Part shown: positions 50,096-60,064 of the stretch, one piece after another
How the letters are laid out: every line of letters starts with the position of its first letter
Position numbering within the stretch: position 1 is the first letter of the stretch
Source: an uncultured Arenicella sp.
GTDB lineage: Bacteria > Pseudomonadota > Gammaproteobacteria > Arenicellales > Arenicellaceae
Assembly (NCBI GenBank): GCA_937922925.1
Contig: CALAKU010000022.1
Location: forward strand, 42,041-106,040
Reading direction: 5' to 3'
Length of the DNA: 64,000 bases
The notes under the pieces: model-generated
What the model was told of the DNA's origin: nothing
Database searches by the model: none
What the model saw: only the letters and a program-made list of their open reading frames with translations
Translations under genes and position numbers: made by a program

Positions 50096-51022
50096 ATGCC
50101 GCCCGCAGACCACAGCAATCAACGCCAGGCCCTCTTTTTGGGTTTGATGACGGTTTTGTGCTGGTCGACTGTCGCGACTGCATTCAAACTGAGCTTGGCA
50201 GTGCTTTCGCCTGTGCAGCTAATCTTGATCGCTACCGCGACGTCATTAACTTTCTTACTCGCCTTATTGTGGTGGCAAGGCCGTATCGGCCTACTATTTA
50301 GTTTGTCACCGAATCAATGGCTCTGGTCTCTGTTGTTTGGTTTTATGAACCCGGCGCTGTATTACTGGTTACTCTTTTCAGCCTACGATGCCTTACCGGC
50401 TCAAGAGGCACAGGCGATCAATTATTCGTGGGCGATTGTGATGAGTCTCTTGGCGGTGCCACTATTGGGGCATCGTTTGTCACGCTTCGATTTAATCGCA
50501 GCGGTACTTTGCTACTTTGGCGTCTTGGTGATTGCGACAAAAGGGCAGCCACTGAGTTTGCAATTTGAAAACCTAAGCGGCGTGATGTGGGCCTTAGCAA
50601 GTACCGTTGTGTGGTCCTTATACTGGATTCTTAATCGGCGCGATACACGCGATCCTTTGATTGGTCTAGCCTTGAATTTTTTGTTTGCGCTGCCACTCAT
50701 CATAGGCTTCGCTTGGGTCACAGGTGAGCTGAATACCTTACCAAACTCGGTGAGCGTTGGCTTGGCTGGTGGCGTATACATCGGTTTATTTGAGATGGGT
50801 TTGGCTTTTGTTCTATGGCTGCGAGCCATGAAACTGGCTAGCAATACATCCCAGTTAGCGAATCTTATTTTTATCTCCCCATTTTTGTCTTTGATTTTTA
50901 TAAGCCTGATTCTCAAAGAAACCATTCTAGCAAGCACACTGCTGGGCCTAGTATTAATCGTTGCAGGCTTGATTGTGCAACAGCGATTTTCCAATACAGT
51001 TGAAAACCAACATGACGTATAA
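50096..51022 (+). CDS. EamA/DMT-family transporter
   Basis: About 10 TM helices with two EamA repeats (GLMTVLCWSTVATAFKL, SGVMWALASTVVWSLYWILNRR). Confidence 0.9.
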   Translation: MPPADHSNQRQALFLGLMTVLCWSTVATAFKLSLAVLSPVQLILIATATSLTFLLALLWWQGRIGLLFSLSPNQWLWSLLFGFMNPALYYWLLFSAYDALPAQEAQAINYSWAIVMSLLAVPLLGHRLSRFDLIAAVLCYFGVLVIATKGQPLSLQFENLSGVMWALASTVVWSLYWILNRRDTRDPLIGLALNFLFALPLIIGFAWVTGELNTLPNSVSVGLAGGVYIGLFEMGLAFVLWLRAMKLASNTSQLANLIFISPFLSLIFISLILKETILASTLLGLVLIVAGLIVQQRFSNTVENQHDV

Positions 51023-52190
51023 AAAAGACACCACTTTAGTTCACGCAGGGCGGCGCAAAGCTTATACCGGTAATCTCGTAAACCCTATGGTGGCGCGTGC
51101 CTCGACGATCGTATTTGATTCGATTGCCGCACAACAAAACGCTGAACAGCACCGCAATGAATACGTAGACTCTTATGGTCGGCGTGGGACCACAACGAGC
51201 TATGCGTTTAAAGAGGCCATGTGTGAACTTGAAGGTGCGGCGGCGTGCTATCTCTATCCGTGCGGAACGGCTGCAATCACGTCGTGCTTATTGGTGTTTG
51301 CCAGCGCAGGTGACCATATCCTAGTTGTCGATTCGGTGTATCAGCCCACGCGTTTTTTTTGTGATGGCACTTTGTCGCGCATGGGCGTTGAGGTTGAGTA
51401 CTACGACCCGCTGATTGGCGAAAATATAAGTAGTTTGATTCGCCACAATACTCGGCTCATTTTTTTGGAGTCGCCCGGCAGCCTTACGATGGAGGTGCAA
51501 GACATCCCAGCCATAGTAAAAGCCGCTCAGCAGCATGAGGTGATTACCATGATAGATAACACCTATGCGTCACCATTGAATTTGCGGCCACTCGACTTTG
51601 GTATTGATATTTCCATCCATTCGGCGACTAAATACTTGAACGGGCATTCTGACATTATGTTGGGCGTGGCCAGCGCTAATGAACAGCACGCGACTCAATT
51701 AATCGACGGCAGTTACGAGTTAGGCCATTGCGCTTCGCCTGATGATGTATATACCACCTTGCGCGGTTTACGTACGCTCAGCGTGCGCATGCGTCATCAA
51801 GCCGAGGCAGCTTTGGATATTGCCCAGTGGTTAGAGCGACATGAATTGGTAGACCATGTGCGCCATCCGGCTTTGGCGAGCTGCCCGGGATCAACAGAGT
51901 TTTTGCGTGACTATCAAGGCAATAGCAGCCTGTTTTCGTTTGTCTTGAATGCCGATAGTCAAAACGCTTTAGCTGCCATGATCGATAACATGGAGCATTT
52001 CGCCTTGGGCTATTCTTGGGGCGGTTATGAAAGTCTGATTTTGGCCAATCGACACTTCGAAGACAAACGCACAACTGTGCCATGGCAAGCCGCTGGCCCG
52101 GTGATTCGAGTTAGCATCGGTCTTGAAGATGTCGATGATTTAAAACAAGATCTGAGCCTCGGCTTACAACGTTATAAGGAGAATCTCTAA
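51012..52190 (+). CDS. metC: Cystathionine beta-lyase-like PLP enzyme (Cys/Met metabolism family)
   Basis: TTLVHAGRRKAYTGNLVNPMVARASTIVFDS; SIHSATKYLNGHSDIMLG (PLP lysine). Confidence 0.88.
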   Translation: MTYKKDTTLVHAGRRKAYTGNLVNPMVARASTIVFDSIAAQQNAEQHRNEYVDSYGRRGTTTSYAFKEAMCELEGAAACYLYPCGTAAITSCLLVFASAGDHILVVDSVYQPTRFFCDGTLSRMGVEVEYYDPLIGENISSLIRHNTRLIFLESPGSLTMEVQDIPAIVKAAQQHEVITMIDNTYASPLNLRPLDFGIDISIHSATKYLNGHSDIMLGVASANEQHATQLIDGSYELGHCASPDDVYTTLRGLRTLSVRMRHQAEAALDIAQWLERHELVDHVRHPALASCPGSTEFLRDYQGNSSLFSFVLNADSQNALAAMIDNMEHFALGYSWGGYESLILANRHFEDKRTTVPWQAAGPVIRVSIGLEDVDDLKQDLSLGLQRYKENL

Positions 52191-53596
52191 TGCAAGGATG
52201 GATGACGTTATTGCCCGCAGCGGCGGCGATAGGTTTTATTTTTTGGCGTAAGGAAGTCATAACCGCCTTGATTCTAGGCTTATTCGTAAGTGAATGCCTA
52301 TTAAGTATTAGCACGGGCGCAAGCATTTGGGGCGGCTTTATCGGCGCTGGTTTTTTGGCGAGCATCGAACGATTGATCGCCGTGCTGACCGATGCAGGCA
52401 ATGCGAGGCTACTTCTGTTCAGCATTTTGATCGGCGCGGTATTGGCATTTATGCAGTATTCAGGTGGTGTTGCCGCCTTGGTAAAAAAACTAGTGGATTC
52501 CAGTTTCGCCAGCACGCCGCGCCGCGCCGGTCTATTGACTTATCTAACTGGTATTGTGATTTTTATTGAATCGAATTTGAGTGTCCTAACCGCTGGGATT
52601 TTATCGCGAGGCCTGTTCGATCGATTTAAAATGAGCCGTGCTCGTTTGGCCTATATTGTCGATAGTACATCTGCCCCTATTTGTATTTTGATTCTGCTCA
52701 ATGGATGGGGCGCATTTGTGCTGGGCATCATTCAGGACTTTTCTGTATCGCAATCGGCCGTCAGTATTTTGATCGGTACTATTCCTTTGAATGTCTACGC
52801 GTTAACGACCTTGGCCGTTACCTTTTACACGGTATGGACTGGCCGCGTGCATGGCAGTTTGGCCCATTATGAACAGCAATACGCTACCCAATTGGAGCAA
52901 GCGTCTAAAACTGAATCTAGTGGTGACGGTCAAGCGGGCCGAGTGCGCGACATGTTAGTGCCTCTATTGGTGCTAGTGAGCAGCATGTTGTTTTTTATGT
53001 GGTGGACTGGGCAGGGCGATATGATGGCCGGTTCGGGTTCTAAATCGGTTTTATACGCGACGATTCTCTCGATTTTGGTAGGCTTCTTTTTGCTCGTTCA
53101 GCAGCCACGCTTTGAGTTAAAGCAAGTGGTTGATATGGGCTTTAAAGGCGTGAGTGACGTCTTGCCCTTGGTGGCCATTTTGTTTTTATCGATTGGCTTG
53201 GGAGCCAGTGTTCGTGAGTTAGGAACCGGCGTATTTATCTCAGGCTTAGTCGCCGACTATCTGCCATTGTTTATGGTGCCGGCGATGGTGTTCTTAGCGG
53301 GGGCGTTTGCCGCGTTTACGACCGGCACTTCGTGGGGAACGTTTGCATTGCTAGTGCCCATTGCCATGCCGATTGCGATTGAACTAAATTTGCCACCGTC
53401 GTTGGTGTTAGCCGCCGTGCTCGGCGGCGGGATTTTTGGTGACCACAGCTCGCCGGTTTCGGATACCACGGCGGTGTCGTCTTTAGCTGCAGGCTGTGAC
53501 TTGCTTGATCACGTAAAAACTCAATTGCCCTACGCTTTGGCTTGTGGGGCGCTTAGTTTTGTTGCGTATCTTGTGTTAGGCGCGATCTTTATCTAG
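52190..53596 (+). CDS. NhaC-family Na+/H+ antiporter-like membrane protein
   Basis: Multi-TM; FTTGTSWGTFALLVPIAMPIA and GGGIFGDHSSPVSDTTAVSSLAAGCDLLDHV motifs. Confidence 0.88.
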   Translation: MQGWMTLLPAAAAIGFIFWRKEVITALILGLFVSECLLSISTGASIWGGFIGAGFLASIERLIAVLTDAGNARLLLFSILIGAVLAFMQYSGGVAALVKKLVDSSFASTPRRAGLLTYLTGIVIFIESNLSVLTAGILSRGLFDRFKMSRARLAYIVDSTSAPICILILLNGWGAFVLGIIQDFSVSQSAVSILIGTIPLNVYALTTLAVTFYTVWTGRVHGSLAHYEQQYATQLEQASKTESSGDGQAGRVRDMLVPLLVLVSSMLFFMWWTGQGDMMAGSGSKSVLYATILSILVGFFLLVQQPRFELKQVVDMGFKGVSDVLPLVAILFLSIGLGASVRELGTGVFISGLVADYLPLFMVPAMVFLAGAFAAFTTGTSWGTFALLVPIAMPIAIELNLPPSLVLAAVLGGGIFGDHSSPVSDTTAVSSLAAGCDLLDHVKTQLPYALACGALSFVAYLVLGAIFI

Positions 53597-53610
53597 ACCG
53601 TCAGGGCTGA

Positions 53611-54333
53611 CTAAGCCTGAACGTGATCTTCTTGTTGAGCATTTACAATGGTGTCCAAAGCGGCCTGCATGAGTTCGCGAGCTGAGGTTTCTGCCTCTTG
53701 GGCATTGCCTGCCAAGATAGCATCGTAGATGCGCTTGTGATCGTCATGGCTTCCAGCGCGCACACCAGTGCGCATGTTGGTGAAGCGAATGCTGACTCTC
53801 AGCGTGGTGTCGATAATGCGGCCTAATTGACCGAAAAAACGATTCTCGCTCGCGTCGAGTACACTTAGGTGAAAGGCAATGTCTGACTCAAGTGGGTCGT
53901 CCAAACCGCTCTCTGCACTGTTCATGCGCTCTAAGGCTTCGCCGATTGAGGCAATCTTGGCGGTGTTTTGGCGGGCCGCTGCGAGCATTGCGGCTTCTGG
54001 CTCAATCGCGACTCGCAATTCGGTAAACTCTCTAAGCAATTGAATCGACGGATTGGAATCGCGCATCCATCTCAGTACATCGGCATCAAAGAGGTTCCAT
54101 TCCGATTCGGCTAATACGCGAATGCCTTGGCGTGCGCGTGAGGTGATCAAGCCTTTAGCCGCGAGGGATTTCACCGCTTCGCGGGCAGCGCTGCGGCTTA
54201 CTTGCATTTGCTCGCACAGAGCCGCTTCGCTGGGTACAGGATTGTGCGCACCGTAGTCGCCATTGACGATGGCTTTGCCCAACGAGTCAGCAACTTGTTG
54301 GGTTAGATTCATGCCTCTTTCTGGGCGATTCAT
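53611..54333 (-). CDS. GntR/FadR-family (FCD) transcriptional regulator
   Basis: wHTH VPSEAALCEQMQVSRSAAREAVKSLAAKGLITSRARQGIRV; helical FCD effector domain. Confidence 0.92.
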   Translation of the reverse strand: MNRPERGMNLTQQVADSLGKAIVNGDYGAHNPVPSEAALCEQMQVSRSAAREAVKSLAAKGLITSRARQGIRVLAESEWNLFDADVLRWMRDSNPSIQLLREFTELRVAIEPEAAMLAAARQNTAKIASIGEALERMNSAESGLDDPLESDIAFHLSVLDASENRFFGQLGRIIDTTLRVSIRFTNMRTGVRAGSHDDHKRIYDAILAGNAQEAETSARELMQAALDTIVNAQQEDHVQA

Positions 54334-54536
54334 CCAGTATTCCCCTTTAGTATCTCCGAATCCTGCTGAGTGTACATAAATATGATAAATCCGGCAATTT
54401 CACTATCACACACGACTTTTAATGTCTGATTTATATGATAATATCGCACGCGAATTTGGTCATGATTCGCTACCCCATCGGCAGTACAATGGCCTTAAAA
54501 TAACAATAAATTCAGCTTAGGTTTGTTTCGAGGTTT

Positions 54537-56753
54537 TTGCTCATGCCAGCGTTTATTAAGGTCTCTGAGGACCGTATCTTCCATCTCGGGAATGGTCGTA
54601 TTTCTTATGTTCTGAATGTATCAGCGGAAGGAGTTGTTGAGCACAAGCATTTTGGGCAAGCGATAACACGAGTTGATAATCTGCCTCGAACCGAGAAACG
54701 TGTTCATCGTTCTTGTGTGCTTCATCATCAAGACGTGCCGAATTACAACTTAAATGATGTGGCGCAAGAATTCCCATTATTTGGTACCAGTGATCAACGT
54801 GAGCCCGCGCTGCACATTGTTAATGACGACGGCAACACCACGCAGGTTTTTCGGTATGTCTCGCACGAAGTCAGTGAAGCCAAACCTGCGCTCAGCGGCT
54901 TACCGAGCGCTCGCGGTGACGACAGCCAGAGCCTAATACTCACATTGCACGACGATGTCGTTAATTTGAGCTTGGAACTCAGCTACACCGTTTACGCAGA
55001 TCACGATGTGGTTACGCGCTCGGCACGCTTGATAAACAATAGCGATGTCGCGGTGTCCATCGACAAAATCGCCAGTACTTGTTTGGATTTGCCAGCCGAC
55101 GATTATGATCTCTTGCACCTTAAAGGTACATGGGCACGCGAACTCAATGAAGACCGCTTTGCCTTGCCCAAAGGCCGCTTTAGTATTGATTCGGCGACCG
55201 GCACCAGTGGCAATGTGCATAATCCATTTATGGCGATTATGGATCGCAGCACCAATGAACACCAAGGCCGAGTGGTTGGTTTGGCATTAATGTACAGCGG
55301 TAATTTTGCCATCACTGCCGAGCTTGGTGAATTCGATTCGGTCCGCGTATTGGCGGGTATTAATCCCTTCAATTTTTCTTGGCATTTACCCGCCGGTGAC
55401 AGCTTTACCACGCCTGAGGCCGTGCAAGTTTTTAGTGCCGAGGGTTTGAATGGCATGAGCCAAGTTTGGCATGGCTTTGTTAAAAACCACATCAGCCCAC
55501 CGCAATTCGCCAACCAGGCTCGCCCCACTTATTTGAATTCTTGGGAAGCGGCTTATTTTGATATCAACGAAGACGTCGTGCTCGAACTCGCCGATCGCAC
55601 CAAAGACCTTGGGCTGGACATGTTAGTGGTCGACGACGGCTGGTTTGAGGGTCGAGATGACGATACCACTTCTTTAGGTGACTGGTTTTCAGATACGCGT
55701 AAATTCCCGAATGGGATAGAACACGTCGGAGCTTTAGTCAAAGAGAAGGGCCTCAAATTCGGTTTGTGGTTTGAGCCTGAAATGGTCAACCCCAAAAGCC
55801 AATTGTTTGCAGCGCATCCGGATTGGATTATCCATGTGCCGAATCGAGTGAGCACCACTGGGCGGCACCAACAGACCTTAGACTTGTCACGCCAAGACGT
55901 TCAAGACTACTTGTTCGAGCGCATCGATTCGTTTTTAAGTTCTGGGCACATCGATTACGTGAAGTGGGATATGAATCGTAATATGTCTGAGATTGGCAGC
56001 GCCGGTTTGGCCAAAGACCAGCAGCGCGAAACAGCGCATCGATATATGTTGGGCTTGTACGCATTGCTCGAAAAGATTGTCACAAAGCATCCGAATGTCT
56101 TGTTTGAAAATTGCGCCTCAGGCGGCAATCGTTTTGATCTGGGTATGCTGCGTTTTATGTCGCAAAGCTGGGTTAGCGACATGTCGGAGCCGATTGGCCG
56201 TTTGCCGATCATCAATGGCGCTTCTTATGTCTACCCAATCAGCGTGATGGCGTCGTATATCTGCCCGGTGCCGAGTCATCTAAACGGTCGGCAAGTGTCG
56301 CTCAAAACCCGCGCCGAAGTCGGATTTTTCTGCGCGGCTCGCGGTTTGTCTTTGAACGCTGAAGACGTAGATGCCGACAAAGAAGCGCTCAAAGACATCG
56401 CGGTTAGCTATAAAGCCACGGCCGATGATTTAGTTAACGGGGCTTTCTATCGAGTTAAAAATGTCGAGCAAGAAGTTTGTTGGCAGCTTAATTCCCAGAG
56501 CGGGCAGCATGTTTATTTGGGCTATTTTCATATTCTCTCAGCGGCAAATCTGCCGTCGCGACATATACGGATGGTGGCCTTGGAACCCACAGCAGACTAC
56601 CGCCTGCAAGGCACAGATCAGGTCTATAGTGGCGACGCCTTAATGCACATGGGCTTGGATATGCCTTATGTCTCGGCTATGCAAACCACTGACGACGAGT
56701 TTATGGAAGCCGGAGATTTTGCCAGCCGTTTATTCGTTTTCGAGCGAGTCTAG
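54537..56753 (+). CDS. Alpha-galactosidase, glycoside hydrolase family 36
   Basis: MLVVDDGWFEGRDDD, KFGLWFEPEMVNPKSQLFAAHPDW, YVKWDMNR (nucleophile), LFENCASGGNRFDLGM, SDMSEP. Confidence 0.93.
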   Translation: MLMPAFIKVSEDRIFHLGNGRISYVLNVSAEGVVEHKHFGQAITRVDNLPRTEKRVHRSCVLHHQDVPNYNLNDVAQEFPLFGTSDQREPALHIVNDDGNTTQVFRYVSHEVSEAKPALSGLPSARGDDSQSLILTLHDDVVNLSLELSYTVYADHDVVTRSARLINNSDVAVSIDKIASTCLDLPADDYDLLHLKGTWARELNEDRFALPKGRFSIDSATGTSGNVHNPFMAIMDRSTNEHQGRVVGLALMYSGNFAITAELGEFDSVRVLAGINPFNFSWHLPAGDSFTTPEAVQVFSAEGLNGMSQVWHGFVKNHISPPQFANQARPTYLNSWEAAYFDINEDVVLELADRTKDLGLDMLVVDDGWFEGRDDDTTSLGDWFSDTRKFPNGIEHVGALVKEKGLKFGLWFEPEMVNPKSQLFAAHPDWIIHVPNRVSTTGRHQQTLDLSRQDVQDYLFERIDSFLSSGHIDYVKWDMNRNMSEIGSAGLAKDQQRETAHRYMLGLYALLEKIVTKHPNVLFENCASGGNRFDLGMLRFMSQSWVSDMSEPIGRLPIINGASYVYPISVMASYICPVPSHLNGRQVSLKTRAEVGFFCAARGLSLNAEDVDADKEALKDIAVSYKATADDLVNGAFYRVKNVEQEVCWQLNSQSGQHVYLGYFHILSAANLPSRHIRMVALEPTADYRLQGTDQVYSGDALMHMGLDMPYVSAMQTTDDEFMEAGDFASRLFVFERV

Positions 56754-58055
56754 CTTCTTAGCTGAAACCGAATCGCTGCGCAGAAAGCGCAGCCCAAGCC
56801 CCCAACGATCTGCAAAGCCCGGCCACGGTGTTTGATCTTTGCTTTGGAGGGCCTGTTCGCGCTCAGGCAAATAGCGACAGGCTTGCTCCTTTTTTTGGAC
56901 GTAGCAATCAAGGAAGGCGAGTAAAAAATGTTGATTGATGTAGGCGATTTGGCGCGCGTCCCAAGCTGGCTCAAAATAGTGGCCAAGGTCTAGCTCAAGC
57001 GCGTTAGCCGCCTCAGGCGCAGGATGACCGGCGATGTTATGGCGCGCGTTTTCATAAATCAGAAAGGCTTTGTTTTTGCTTCCAATCGCTTCATAAAGCG
57101 GCAGCATTCCATTTTCAAAACCCGAGACATCGTCGTACTCGCCACCAACAAATAGAGTTGGTAGGTTGATATTTTCAAGTGAGGCTAAATCATGTGCTCC
57201 GCTGGTGCCGCCCCAAGGCGCCATGGCCACCATGGCTTGCCATCTCGGATCCACTTTATCGCGGCCCGCTCGGCATTGATTAATGGCGTTTAGCAGTGCT
57301 TGGGCCGCGTCGCTTTCATATCCAGCTTGCTCAATAAAGGCACTGGCAATGCGGTGACAGCCCCCGACGGTGTTCAGCGCTCCGTATCCGCCCATTGAAT
57401 AACCCACCAGCGCTGCTTTAGGTGCTAAGGCCGGGCCGAATAAAGCATGCTCGAACAGAGCGCCTAGTGCAAACGCCTGGTCGCGGCTTCGGTTTAATAA
57501 AGTACTGGGCCATCCTGAACCCGGCGATGTTGCAAAGTCGACATCCTTATTCGTTGAGTCGCTATGATCAATGCTGGCGACCACGTAACCATGGCTGGCT
57601 AAATGCTCGGCTAAATGAAAGAACAGGCTGCGATAGCCTGTATACCCGTGCGAGAAAATCACCAAAGGGTAGGTGCGTTCCCCAAAGCTTAACGAGGCAT
57701 CACGAAACGCCTTGCCCTTTACGCTAAATGCTTGGCCGCTGCGAGTTTGGTCGTTATAGATGGCCTGGGTTTTCTTTTTCGGTTCTTCGATGAGTGGATA
57801 CCAAACCTCAAGTTCCAGAATTCGGTCAGCGGTCGAGAGCGGGTTTGACGCTAGCATCTGATCTTTGTTCGTCAACTCAATCGTCGTCACTCCTATGGCA
57901 AATGAGCCGGGCTCACTCAAGGCTGGGCGGGTTTCAATGCTTGGCAAGTTTTCGGGGAACAAATTTTCCTTTGCGAAGGCAATACTCGTTTGATTTACTA
58001 TGGCAATGCTGACTGAGGCCGATAACACTATGTGGCGTATTTTTAGGTGGCGCAT
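56730..58055 (-). CDS. Secreted alpha/beta hydrolase (dienelactone hydrolase/PAF-acetylhydrolase-like)
   Basis: Signal peptide; VIFSHGYTGYRS oxyanion region, GYSMGGYGA nucleophile elbow, ARHNIAGHP catalytic His. Confidence 0.8.
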   Translation of the reverse strand: MRHLKIRHIVLSASVSIAIVNQTSIAFAKENLFPENLPSIETRPALSEPGSFAIGVTTIELTNKDQMLASNPLSTADRILELEVWYPLIEEPKKKTQAIYNDQTRSGQAFSVKGKAFRDASLSFGERTYPLVIFSHGYTGYRSLFFHLAEHLASHGYVVASIDHSDSTNKDVDFATSPGSGWPSTLLNRSRDQAFALGALFEHALFGPALAPKAALVGYSMGGYGALNTVGGCHRIASAFIEQAGYESDAAQALLNAINQCRAGRDKVDPRWQAMVAMAPWGGTSGAHDLASLENINLPTLFVGGEYDDVSGFENGMLPLYEAIGSKNKAFLIYENARHNIAGHPAPEAANALELDLGHYFEPAWDARQIAYINQHFLLAFLDCYVQKKEQACRYLPEREQALQSKDQTPWPGFADRWGLGLRFLRSDSVSAKKLDSLENE

Positions 58056-58206
58056 TTTTCGAATCTCTGTGGGGCTGGGCGAATAGATCTTCTTTATAGT
58101 AACGCACTGACAGTGATCGAGATTTTTCTCTAAATGTTTTCTTTATCGAGCATGAGCTATGCGATGATTCTGGCCCTAGGCTAAAGTTGGATGATTGTTG
58201 CACGGC

Positions 58207-59565
58207 ATGTTTTTAAACGAAGTAAAAGCACTGGTTAAACTGGCGGCACCTGTGTCGCTGGCGCAGCTATGCCTTGTCGGAATGTCAGCCACCGACGTAT
58301 TGATCGCAGGGCATGCGGGCACCAAAGAGTTGGCCGGGATGAACCTTGGCTCCAACACCTGGAATATGGTCATTCTCTTTTTCATGGGCATCGGCTTTGC
58401 CACACAGCCTTTGGTCGCCAATGAATTTGGAAAAAAAGATAATCAAGGCGTAAAACGCCAGCTGCATCAAAGTATTTGGATGTGCCTAGCCTTGGGGCTT
58501 ATTGCCACGGTGATTGTTTGGCTCACTGCATTGGGTATTTACTTAGCGCCTTTTGAAGCCGATTTAAAACGCATCGCTGTAGACTATTTACTGGTGATTA
58601 GTTTTTGCGCGATCCCAATGAGTTTAATTCCCGCAATGCGCGGCACCTTAGAAGGCATGAGCCTGACGCGAGAAGTCTTCGCCATTAATTTTATTGTATT
58701 TCTGCTGAATATCCCGCTGGACTACATTTTTGTTCATGGCTTATTTGGGATGCCAAAACTTGGCGGTGTGGGTTGCGCCTTAGCCACCGTGTTTTTAATG
58801 TGGATCGCGATTGGCTGTTTCGCGTTAGTGCTAAAACGGCATCGGCGTTTGCAATCAAAACAATTGCTAAGCGAATTTCAAAGGCCCAACCGTGAGCAGA
58901 TAGAACGCACGTTTCGGCTAGGCTTGCCGATCGGTTTTTCGATTGTGATTGAACTCAGTATGTTTGCCGGGGCAGGCATGTTGATCGCTTTTTTTGGTGT
59001 CATCGAGGTGGGCGCGCACGCGGTGGCCATCATTGTCGCGTCCATGAGTTTTATGCTCTACATGGGCTTAGCTCAAGGCGTGACAATTCGCGCCTCCCAA
59101 TTTTTAGGGGCGGGCCAAGCAGATCGAGCGTGGTACACCATTAAAGCGGGCACGGCGTTTAATATGATGATCGCGTGTTTGTTTTGCGTGGCGTTTATCG
59201 TTTATACCGAGCCCTTGATTAGTTTGTTTAGCAACGACCCGGCGGTGATTAAGCTCGCCGTGGTTTTGTTGTACTTCGGCGCGGCATTTCAACTGGTTGA
59301 TTGCTTACAGATCGCCGTTATTTGTGCTCTGCGCGCCTATCAAGATACCGCTAGCCCACCTAAGTACCAAGTAGTGGCTTTTCTGATATTTGGTATGCCC
59401 TTGGGGGTCGGTTTGTCATTCTATGAATGGTGGCCAGGGCTAGAAGGGGCTAAAGGGATGTGGACAGCCATGCTGGTCAGTTTAAGCTTGGTAGGTGTGT
59501 TGCTGAGCTGGCGTTTGTGGCAACATCGGCGTAACGAAAACGCCATTGCGATGCTGCGCACATAA
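58207..59565 (+). CDS. MATE-family multidrug/Na+ efflux transporter
   Basis: 12 TM, LVKLAAPVSLAQLCLVGMSATDVLIAGHAGTKELAGMNLGSNTWN. Confidence 0.9.
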   Translation: MFLNEVKALVKLAAPVSLAQLCLVGMSATDVLIAGHAGTKELAGMNLGSNTWNMVILFFMGIGFATQPLVANEFGKKDNQGVKRQLHQSIWMCLALGLIATVIVWLTALGIYLAPFEADLKRIAVDYLLVISFCAIPMSLIPAMRGTLEGMSLTREVFAINFIVFLLNIPLDYIFVHGLFGMPKLGGVGCALATVFLMWIAIGCFALVLKRHRRLQSKQLLSEFQRPNREQIERTFRLGLPIGFSIVIELSMFAGAGMLIAFFGVIEVGAHAVAIIVASMSFMLYMGLAQGVTIRASQFLGAGQADRAWYTIKAGTAFNMMIACLFCVAFIVYTEPLISLFSNDPAVIKLAVVLLYFGAAFQLVDCLQIAVICALRAYQDTASPPKYQVVAFLIFGMPLGVGLSFYEWWPGLEGAKGMWTAMLVSLSLVGVLLSWRLWQHRRNENAIAMLRT

Positions 59566-59571
59566 TTTTCT

Positions 59572-59943
59572 ATGGGTATTGTTGTTAGTCTAAGTATGTT
59601 GTTGTTGCTAACGGTGCTGCGGCCTAGCCCATGGAATGGCGAGATCAAAGATCAGAGTTCGGCTCGGTATTTTGCTGTGGCGATTACCGCTGGCTTTGTC
59701 TTCGGCGCGTGGAACGCCTTTTACGGCGTGCGTCATTTGAGTGAGTTTTGGGGTTTGGCGGCCTTGGTCTCTGGCTTGTTGATGTTGGTGTCGGCGCTCG
59801 TTTTATTGCTCGAGCGTATTCAAGGGTATTCGCCAGCGGCTTTGCCAAGAGCGCTGCTGGTAGCTGGCCTTGTTGTTTGTTTTTTGCTTTACGTGATTAC
59901 CATTATTCAAATCAATTTGGGCTTGCCTTATCTCTATCAATAA
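59572..59943 (+). CDS. Small four-helix integral membrane protein, unknown function
   Basis: 123 aa, hydrophobic helices, starts 6 nt after the MATE gene stop. Confidence 0.65.
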   Translation: MGIVVSLSMLLLLTVLRPSPWNGEIKDQSSARYFAVAITAGFVFGAWNAFYGVRHLSEFWGLAALVSGLLMLVSALVLLLERIQGYSPAALPRALLVAGLVVCFLLYVITIIQINLGLPYLYQ

Positions 59944-59993
59944 GGTTCTGGCATTGATAGCCCTTTAAATAAATGCCTTAGAAATAAGGCAAT

Positions 59994-60034
59994 TAAAAAA
60001 AGCCAGTCACTCTAGAAAGTGCTGGCTTTTTTTG
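59994..60034. terminator. Bidirectional Rho-independent terminator
   Basis: AAAAAAAGCCAG...CACT-CTAGAA-AGTG...CTGGCTTTTTTT between convergent genes. Confidence 0.85.
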
Positions 60035-60064
60035 TGGCACACGTTGGTGCTGCTCAAAGGCTAT

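Noticed and set aside
50512-50994. 160-aa minus-strand ORF antisense to the EamA gene
   Set aside because: Shadow ORF of a clear membrane-protein gene; no start context or family resemblance.
55103-55528. 141-aa minus-strand ORF within the GH36 gene
   Set aside because: Shadow ORF; the plus-strand alpha-galactosidase motifs explain the region.
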